7,849 nucleotides of DNA from assembly GCA_946540705.1 (NCBI GenBank), contig CAMNJD010000494.1, positions 1-7,849 on the forward strand, read 5' to 3'. The notes below the pieces were generated by a model. That model did no database searches. It was not told where the DNA came from and saw nothing but the letters and a program-made list of their open reading frames with translations. Positions 1 through 4,617 of the stretch are shown piece by piece. Numbering within the stretch: position 1 is the stretch's first letter; each line of letters opens with the position of its first letter. Origin of the DNA: an uncultured Ruminococcus sp. Its GTDB lineage: Bacteria > Bacillota > Clostridia > Oscillospirales > Ruminococcaceae. The position numbers and the translations under genes are program-made.

Positions 1-5
1 GGATT

Positions 6-54
6 CTTAAGGGCTAGTAGCCCTTAAGCGGGAGTTTGAGGGCGGCGCCCTCAA
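6..54. repeat. Tandem perfect hairpins, likely part of a dispersed intergenic repeat
   Basis: Two perfect inverted repeats sit 7 bases apart. The first has 10-bp arms (CTTAAGGGCT at 6-15, AGCCCTTAAG at 19-28) around a 3-base loop. The second has 8-bp arms (TTGAGGGC at 36-43, GCCCTCAA at 47-54) around GGC. Neither is followed on the plus strand by a clean U-run, so they do not look like ordinary terminators for that strand. The pattern (A/T-rich outer stem, GGGC/GCCC inner stem, tiny loop, repeated in tandem) resembles short palindromic intergenic repeats seen in many copies in clostridial genomes. That copy number is inference, since only one copy is visible. The window starts 5 bases before the first arm, so the element may extend further left. 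Confidence 0.6.
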
Positions 55-91
55 TATAAATCCGTCGGAGACACTTTTTCTACAGACTGGG

Positions 92-127
92 TTAAAACAA
101 ATAGTTTTAATTACGCCCATATTAAAA
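92..127. other. Competing A/T-rich stem-loops in the same intergenic element
   Basis: TTAAAAC (92-98) can pair with GTTTTAA (104-110) across a 5-base loop. The overlapping segment TTTTAAT (105-111) can instead pair with ATTAAAA (121-127) across a 9-base loop, so the two stems exclude each other. A further 6-bp stem, AAGGCA (137-142) with TGCCTT (163-168), follows. With the GC-rich hairpins at 6-54, this makes nearly the whole first 170 bases foldable. I see no protein gene. The 65-codon minus-strand reading frame here ends inside the first hairpin and has no recognisable product. A structured RNA or a non-coding repeat fits better. Confidence 0.35.
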
Positions 128-204
128 GTTTCGCTCAAGGCACCACCAGCTCTGTGCGGTATTGCCTTAACCGTTCTAAACCACCTTTTTGTGCGAGAAT
201 CCAC

Positions 205-374
205 CCAAATCTTTATTCGCCCTATTTTTTATGGAACCGCTGATGAAACTGCCCCCCCGGCGGCTCCTTAGCTGCGTATTTGTATATGTCGGATTGTGCT
301 CTTGTTATGCGCAATATTCTCATAATTATGCAAATTAGACAAAACGGGAGTGCCGCATTTGTGGGAATCGTAAA
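205..374. other. A/T-rich non-coding stretch upstream of the lipoprotein promoter
   Basis: No gene is supported here. There is one perfect 10-bp palindrome, CATAATTATG (321-330). There is also a direct repeat TTATGC at 305-310 and 326-331, spaced 21 bases apart, or about two helical turns. These lie roughly 45 to 70 bases upstream of the -35 box and could bind a regulator. Both motifs are short and A/T-rich and may be chance. Confidence 0.25.
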
Positions 375-404
375 TTGACATTCCGGCCGGATTTTTTGTA
401 TAAT
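375..404 (+). promoter_or_regulatory. Perfect-consensus SigA promoter for the solute-binding lipoprotein gene
   Basis: TTGACA at 375-380 and TATAAT at 399-404 are both exact consensus hexamers, separated by 18 bases. A T-run fills much of the spacer just before the -10 box. Transcription would start near 411 and leave a leader of about 57 bases before the ATG at 468. With both hexamers perfect, the gene is probably strongly expressed unless a repressor acts on it. Confidence 0.85.
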
Positions 405-467
405 AGTGCTATAGGGCTGCGCTGACAGCCGAAGAAAGAAAAGCCGATGAGGAAAGAGGTTACCGAT

Positions 468-1886
468 ATGAAAAAAATGAAGCGTCTGCCGGCGGCTCTT
501 GCCGCGATCACGATGGCCTTTGCCGCAACTGCCTGCGGCAGCGAAGAAAGCTCCGGCGGCAGAACCAAATCTGAGGACGATGTCTCGATCGAGCTTTCCG
601 CAGCCGAGAGCGTGCTCGATTCCGATGAAACCGAAAGCCTGAAGGGCAAGAAGGTCTACTGGATGGCGACCTATGACCTCAACCCGACCGATAATCAGGA
701 CCGCTCGGTCGCGCTGTCGCTGTTTGAGGATGTTTACGGCTGCTCGATCGAGTATGTTGCGACGACCTCCGATTCCAAGTTCGACGATCTCGCGAACCGC
801 ATCAACGGCGGCTCCCCGATCGACATGTTCCCGTATGAGTGGGACGCGGTGCCGAACGGCGTCACAAAGGGCATGTATGACCCGCTCGATGACTACATCG
901 ACCTGAGCGACCCGATCTGGGACGATATGCGCGACTATGCCGATATGTACAAGTATAACGGTCATTATTACGTCGTGCCGTATGCGGTTTCCGACCCGCT
1001 CGCGATCACCTACAGCCGCACGCTGATGGAGGAGGAGGGTCTGAAGGATCCTTATGAGCTCTACAAAAAGGGCGAGTGGAACTGGGACAATTTCCTCGAT
1101 ATGATGAAGCAGTTTGTCTCGAACGCGGAGGAGGGGCAGCAGCGCTACGGCATCCGCGGCTGGTTCGGTCAGGCAATCGTGCAGTCCACCGGCGATACCG
1201 TCGTAAAATATGACGGCAATCAGTTCTCGAACAACATCATGAGCCCGAATATCGAACGCGCTGAGCAGCTGGCTGAGCAGATCGGCAAGCTCGGCCTCTA
1301 CGACGGCACATGGTATTCCAACTTCCCGGAGGACGGCTCGACCCTGTTCTACGGCATGGCGCCGTGGTCGCTGGGCGGCTCGAACGCGAAGAACCCCGAT
1401 GCGGATATCTTCATCGTGCCGTTCCCGAAGGATCCGGAATCGGATACCTACTACCTGAACATGAATTTCGCTGCGAACATGCTCGTCAAGGGCTCGAAGA
1501 ATGCCGATGCAGTCGGCGCGTATATCAAGTGCTGCCGCCTCGAGCAGACTGAGGAGGAATACAAGAAGGCTGCAAAGGAAAAGGCACTGATCCAGCAGAA
1601 GAACAAGGACGGTCAGGTCACGAGCTTCGTCACGGAGGAGCAGTATGACTTCATGCAGACCTGGTATGACCCGGAAAACATCCGCTGCGTGTTCGACTTC
1701 GGTTACGGCATGGGCCCGCTGATGTACAGCGAGTCGTATGACTACTATACCAGAGGCGTGATGAACAATGTCGCGGACGCACTGCTTGTGCGCTATGACG
1801 GCACACCGGATACATGGGCGGAGATCCGTACCCAGTGGTCATCGGTCGTCGATGCGCAGGTCGAGGATTTCAACAGCAAGAAATAA
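468..1886 (+). CDS. Extracellular solute-binding lipoprotein, family 1 (sugar ABC transporter type)
   Basis: A 472-residue secreted lipoprotein. I chose the ATG at 468 over the in-frame ATG at 447 because AGAGG (455-459) lies at good distance from 468. From there the protein opens with a classic signal: MKKMKR, a hydrophobic stretch at residues 7-20, then ATAC with Cys23 as the lipid-anchored residue. A short Ser/Gly/Glu-rich tether follows (24-58). The binding fold runs from about residue 60 (KGKKVYWMATYD) to the end. The segment around 163-215 (YYVVPYAVSDPLAITYSRTL... then EWNWDNFLDMM) matches the hinge and Trp-containing region of family 1 binding proteins. Many Trp and Tyr residues suit a carbohydrate ligand, but the ligand is unknown. 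No permease or ATPase gene is adjacent in the window, so it is an orphan here: it may use a transporter encoded elsewhere or act as a sensor. Confidence 0.88.
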   Translation: MKKMKRLPAALAAITMAFAATACGSEESSGGRTKSEDDVSIELSAAESVLDSDETESLKGKKVYWMATYDLNPTDNQDRSVALSLFEDVYGCSIEYVATTSDSKFDDLANRINGGSPIDMFPYEWDAVPNGVTKGMYDPLDDYIDLSDPIWDDMRDYADMYKYNGHYYVVPYAVSDPLAITYSRTLMEEEGLKDPYELYKKGEWNWDNFLDMMKQFVSNAEEGQQRYGIRGWFGQAIVQSTGDTVVKYDGNQFSNNIMSPNIERAEQLAEQIGKLGLYDGTWYSNFPEDGSTLFYGMAPWSLGGSNAKNPDADIFIVPFPKDPESDTYYLNMNFAANMLVKGSKNADAVGAYIKCCRLEQTEEEYKKAAKEKALIQQKNKDGQVTSFVTEEQYDFMQTWYDPENIRCVFDFGYGMGPLMYSESYDYYTRGVMNNVADALLVRYDGTPDTWAEIRTQWSSVVDAQVEDFNSKK

Positions 1887-2002
1887 GAGGATATTGCCCG
1901 GATATGAATGATCTTGCTTATGCATGCAGACGAATTATATGACCGTTTTTGTGCATAACATGTTCAAAATGTAGAAAAACTGCGCGGATTTTACCGGAAT
2001 GC

Positions 2003-2031
2003 TTGCATTTTTCCGAAAAATGTGATATCCT
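2003..2031 (+). promoter_or_regulatory. Probable SigA promoter of the rimP-nusA-infB operon
   Basis: TTGCAT (2003-2008) and TATCCT (2026-2031) are separated by 17 bases, and TG at 2023-2024 gives an extended -10 (TGATATCCT). The match is moderate: four of six in the -10 box and four of six in the -35 box. A start near 2038 would give a leader of about 117 bases before rimP. It is the best promoter candidate between the lipoprotein gene and rimP. Confidence 0.5.
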
Positions 2032-2054
2032 ATATGTTAGAAATTAAGATGAAA

Positions 2055-2092
2055 GAAGGAAAGACCGGAACGACAAGTCCGGTCTTTCTTTT
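2055..2092 (+). terminator. Intrinsic-terminator-like hairpin in the leader before rimP
   Basis: GAAAGACCGGA (2059-2069) pairs perfectly with TCCGGTCTTTC (2078-2088) around an 8-base loop. The pairing can extend four more base pairs (2055-2058 with 2089-2092, two of them G-U). A TTTT follows the core stem and then GTGTG, so the U-run is short. It could end the lipoprotein transcript, whose stop codon is about 170 bases upstream. However, it lies just downstream of the promoter candidate at 2003-2031, so transcripts from that promoter must read through it to reach rimP. It may therefore act as an attenuator. Confidence 0.75.
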
Positions 2093-2154
2093 GTGTGCGG
2101 GCATTTGTGATGCTCAGCACCGCATCTGACGCAGGAGGGACTGAATCAGGTTCT

Positions 2155-2667
2155 ATGAAGATCAAAAAATTCGGAAGCACCGAGAGCCGGATCTACGGCA
2201 TGGTGAAGCCTATCGCAGACGAGCTAGGTCTGATCGTCTGGGACGTCCGCTTTGAAAAGGAGGGCGCGCTCTGGTATCTGCGCGTGCTGCTCGATCACAT
2301 GGACAGAGCCGTGACGATCGCAGACTGTGAGGCCGTCACGCGCCCCTTGAACAAGCTGCTCGATGACAGCGACCCGATCCCGCAGAGCTATACGCTGGAG
2401 GTCGGCTCCGCAGGACTTGAGCGCGAGCTGATCCGCGAAACGCATTTCGATGCCTGCGAGGGCAGCAGAGTGCGCGCCCGCATGATCCGTCCGCTGGAGG
2501 ACGGCACCAAGGAGCTGCTCGGCACACTTGTAAGCTGCGACCGCGAGAACCTCACGGTTCAGCCCGGCACGGACAGCGAACCGGTCACTGTTCCGCTGTC
2601 CGGTGTGGCATTTGTCCGCCTCGCCGATCTCGACGAGGATGAGGTCAGAAAAGCCGCCGCTGAGTGA
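2155..2667 (+). CDS. rimP: Ribosome maturation factor RimP
   Basis: A 170-residue protein of the RimP (YlxS/YhbC) family, which binds the free 30S subunit and is needed for its late maturation. Family marks seen are the N-terminal segment ending GLIVWDVRFEKEGALWYLRVLLD, the acidic VTIADCEAVTRPLNKLLDDSDPIPQSYTLEV stretch and the GSAGLERELI motif (usually SSPGxxRPL). These are followed by a C-terminal SH3-like barrel. The reading frame is open back to a GTG at 2095, but the ATG at 2155 starts the part that aligns with the family. GGAGGG (2134-2139) lies 15 bases before that ATG, which is rather far, so an upstream in-frame start (ATG 2110 or GTG 2095) cannot be excluded. It is first in the rimP-nusA-rnpM-ylxQ-infB operon. 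The C-terminus is extended by an acidic, Lys/Ala tail. Confidence 0.93.
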   Translation: MKIKKFGSTESRIYGMVKPIADELGLIVWDVRFEKEGALWYLRVLLDHMDRAVTIADCEAVTRPLNKLLDDSDPIPQSYTLEVGSAGLERELIRETHFDACEGSRVRARMIRPLEDGTKELLGTLVSCDRENLTVQPGTDSEPVTVPLSGVAFVRLADLDEDEVRKAAAE

Positions 2668-2682
2668 TATTTGCACGGTTTG

Positions 2683-2696
2683 TCCCGGTTACGGGA
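2683..2696 (+). other. Small hairpin between rimP and nusA
   Basis: TCCCG (2683-2687) pairs with CGGGA (2692-2696) around GTTA. It lies 15 bases downstream of the rimP stop and 14 bases before the nusA ribosome binding site. There is no U-run, so it is not a terminator. At most it could be an RNA stability or processing element. Confidence 0.3.
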
Positions 2697-2726
2697 TGCT
2701 TTGAAAATTTAGGAGGATGACTAACC

Positions 2727-3896
2727 ATGAATGAAGGGTTCTTTGAGGCACTGGCCGCGCTCGGCAACGAAAACAGTGTCGAGCAGGCTCTGCTGGTGGA
2801 GAAGATCGAAGCTGCCATGCTGAAAGCTGCGCAGAAGGCCTATCCCTATGCAGAGGACGACGATATCCGGGTCGAGATCGACCCGGCCGCACACCGCTTC
2901 GACATCTATATGAAAAAGAGTGTCGTTGAGGGTGAACCGAAAACCGACTATGAGGTCAGCTATGCAAAGGCAAAGCTGACTTACCCCGACTGCGAGATTG
3001 GCGATCTGGTCGAGTGCCTGATCGATCCGGTCAAGTTCGGCAGAAGCATCGCACAGTTTGCGAAGCAGAGCATCCGCACCGACCTGCGCACGATCAACCG
3101 TCAGCAGATGATGGAAAAGTTTGAGTCGAAGGAGCGGCAGATCATCACGGTCAAGGTCACGCAGATCGACCCGATCCGCGGTACGGTCACGGTCGAGTAT
3201 GACCACACCGAGCTCTACCTTTCCCGCAATGAGCAGCTCTTTACCGAGACAATGGTGGACGGCAAGCCTACCCGCGTCTATGAGCCGCTGAAGGAGGGTC
3301 AGCTGATCAAGGTGTTCGTGACAACGATCGCGAACCGCGACAAGCGCCCGATCCCGCGGATCTCCCGCGTTGACAAAGGCTTTGTCGAGAAGCTCTTTGA
3401 GCAGGCAATTCCTGAGATCGCGGACGGCACCGTCGAGATCCACGCAGTCTCCCGTGAGGCAGGCTTCCGCTCGAAGATCGCCGTCAGCTCGCATGATCCG
3501 AACGTCGATGCGGTCGGTACCTGCATCGGCCCGCACAGCTCCCGCATCAATACCGTCCTGAAGGAGCTGCACGGCGAAAAGATCGACATTATCCCGTATT
3601 CTGAGGATCCCGAGGAGTTCATTACCCGCGCACTTGCCCCCGCGACGGTCATCTCAACGACGATCGCCGATGAGGAGACCCGTGCGGCAACGGTCGTCGT
3701 GCCGAACGATCAGCTCTCGCTTGCGATCGGCAACAAGGGTCAGAATGCGAAGCTCGCGGCAAAGCTCACCGGCTATAAGATCGACATTAAGCCGGAATTC
3801 CCCGATCCGGAACCCGAATCGGATGTGGAAGCAGAGGGCTATGAGATCCTTGAGGATGTCAGCGAGCTGAACGAGCTGGATTCCGCAGAGGCCTGA
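2727..3896 (+). CDS. nusA: Transcription termination/antitermination protein NusA
   Basis: A 389-residue NusA, which binds RNA polymerase and nascent RNA and controls pausing, termination and rRNA antitermination. AGGAGG (2711-2716) lies 10 bases before the ATG. Domains in order: the polymerase-binding N-terminal domain (about 1-130), an S1 barrel (about 135-205), KH1 (about 215-290) and KH2 (about 295-355). An acidic tail follows (356-389), without the AR repeats of E. coli NusA, as usual in Gram-positive bacteria. Landmarks are FGRSIAQFAKQ (104-114), GEKIDIIPYSEDPEEF (283-298) and the KH2 loop AIGNKGQNAKLAAKLTGYKIDIK (333-355). KH2 keeps its GxxG loop (GNKG). The equivalent KH1 loop reads GPHS (268-271), so its second glycine is lost. 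The rest of the protein looks full and normal. Confidence 0.97.
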   Translation: MNEGFFEALAALGNENSVEQALLVEKIEAAMLKAAQKAYPYAEDDDIRVEIDPAAHRFDIYMKKSVVEGEPKTDYEVSYAKAKLTYPDCEIGDLVECLIDPVKFGRSIAQFAKQSIRTDLRTINRQQMMEKFESKERQIITVKVTQIDPIRGTVTVEYDHTELYLSRNEQLFTETMVDGKPTRVYEPLKEGQLIKVFVTTIANRDKRPIPRISRVDKGFVEKLFEQAIPEIADGTVEIHAVSREAGFRSKIAVSSHDPNVDAVGTCIGPHSSRINTVLKELHGEKIDIIPYSEDPEEFITRALAPATVISTTIADEETRAATVVVPNDQLSLAIGNKGQNAKLAAKLTGYKIDIKPEFPDPEPESDVEAEGYEILEDVSELNELDSAEA

Positions 3897-3927
3897 GCGC
3901 TGCAAGACGCAAAGGAGGTGCGTGCGG

Positions 3928-4215
3928 ATGATGCAGAAGAAGATCCCGATGCGCATGTGCGTCGGCTGCAATGAAATGAAGCCCAAGCGCGAGCTGATCC
4001 GCGCAGTGCATCAGAAGGACGGAACGGTCCTGCTGGATACGACCGGCAAACAGGCCGGCCGCGGCGCGTACATCTGTCCGCAGCTTGCCTGCCTGCAAAA
4101 GGCACGGAAGGCAAGACGGCTGGAGAAGGCGTTTTCCTGTCAGATCGCGCCGGAGATCTACGATGCGATGGAGCAGGCCATGCAGGGCGCAGAGGCGGGT
4201 GATTCGCATGCCTGA
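3928..4215 (+). CDS. rnpM: RNase P modulator RnpM (YlxR family, DUF448)
   Basis: A 95-residue basic protein of the YlxR family. In Bacillus the member of this family has been described as an RNA-binding modulator of RNase P (RnpM). It carries the family marks: IPMRMCVGCNEMKPKRELIR near the N-terminus, the DTTGKQAGRGAYIC core (about 37-50) and a C-terminal helix rich in Arg/Lys (58-68). Cysteines at 11, 14, 50 and 55 form two pairs that could bind a metal, though this is not established. I chose ATG 3928, which is 9 bases after AGGAGG (3913-3918). The in-frame GTG at 3922 is too close, and ATG 3931 is also possible. The last 8 bases overlap ylxQ. It sits between nusA and ylxQ, its standard place. 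Confidence 0.93.
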   Translation: MMQKKIPMRMCVGCNEMKPKRELIRAVHQKDGTVLLDTTGKQAGRGAYICPQLACLQKARKARRLEKAFSCQIAPEIYDAMEQAMQGAEAGDSHA

Positions 4216-4528
4216 CCGCACAGAGCGGCTGACCGGGCTGCTGACGATGTGCAGAAAGGCCGGAAAGCTGCTGCTCGGATTCGATGCCGTAAAGGATGCA
4301 GCAAGGCAGGGGCAGGCTGCCCTTGTGCTGCTGGCCGCCGATGTCTCACCGAAAACCGAAAAGGAGATCCGGTTTTATGCGGGCGATGTCCCCGTCCGGA
4401 TGCTGCCGTTTCAGATGGATGCGCTGAAGGTATTTTTCCGCAAGCGCACGGCGGTTTACGGTGTGTGTGATGCGGGCTTTGCCGGGAAGCTGACAGAGCT
4501 GCTGCCCGGGCCCGCGGAAAATGAGTAA
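4208..4528 (+). CDS. ylxQ: L7Ae-family RNA-binding protein YlxQ
   Basis: A 106-residue protein of the L7Ae/L30e/S12e fold, which commonly binds kink-turn RNA. The evidence is a MCRKAGKLLLGFDAVKDAA helix start (14-32), the QAALVLLAADVSPKTEKEI strand-helix core (36-54) and the terminal AVYGVCDAGFAGKL segment (82-95). All match YlxQ proteins encoded between ylxR and infB in Firmicutes. The start codon lies inside the 3' end of rnpM (8-base overlap), so translation is probably coupled. A weak GAGGCGGG at 4192-4199 serves as ribosome binding site. The reading frame is open further upstream, but that part only shadows rnpM in another frame and does not look like an L7Ae protein. The exact RNA target is not known. 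Confidence 0.92.
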   Translation: MPDRTERLTGLLTMCRKAGKLLLGFDAVKDAARQGQAALVLLAADVSPKTEKEIRFYAGDVPVRMLPFQMDALKVFFRKRTAVYGVCDAGFAGKLTELLPGPAENE

Positions 4529-4534
4529 AACGAG

Positions 4535-4591
4535 CGCATATGTGCCGCATCATGCGGAGATATGCGAGGAAGCAAGTGCGGCAGTGCCGCA
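4535..4591 (+). promoter_or_regulatory. Mutually exclusive hairpins in the infB leader
   Basis: The 89-base gap between ylxQ and infB can fold in two ways. In the first, CGCATAT (4535-4541) pairs with ATATGCG (4560-4566), enclosing CCGCA/TGCGG (4545-4549 with 4553-4557). A second small hairpin, TGCGGC/GCCGCA (4577-4582 with 4586-4591), follows. In the alternative, TGCCGCA (4543-4549) pairs with TGCGGCA (4577-4583) over 7 bp and breaks both. There is no U-run, so it is not an intrinsic terminator. The infB ribosome binding site (AGGGGG, 4603-4608) starts 12 bases after the last stem. It could adjust infB translation or be a cleavage site. Confidence 0.4.
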
Positions 4592-4617
4592 AATGAGCCG
4601 ATAGGGGGTAATTGCCT

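Noticed and set aside
7..204. A 65-codon minus-strand frame over the hairpin element
   Set aside because: It starts at GTG and ends within the first hairpin, and its composition reflects the repeats. Similar spurious proteins are often annotated on intergenic repeats. I treat it as non-coding.
222..965. A 247-codon minus-strand frame opposite the start of the lipoprotein gene
   Set aside because: It runs through the perfect promoter and the signal peptide of the lipoprotein gene. The product has no recognisable domain and looks like an antisense shadow.
1918..1958. Inverted repeat TTATGCA/TGCATAA downstream of the lipoprotein gene
   Set aside because: The arms are only 7 bp with a 27-base gap and no U-run, so it is neither a good terminator nor a clear operator. 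Chance is likely in A/T-rich DNA.
2721..3572. A 283-codon minus-strand frame opposite nusA
   Set aside because: It is antisense to a complete NusA with recognisable domains. The product shows the same Asp/Leu/Arg-rich antisense bias and no start signal of its own.
4535..4566. A kink-turn that YlxQ could bind
   Set aside because: The internal loop (GTG opposite AG) lacks the tandem G-A/A-G pairs expected after a 3-base bulge, so a standard kink-turn is not supported.
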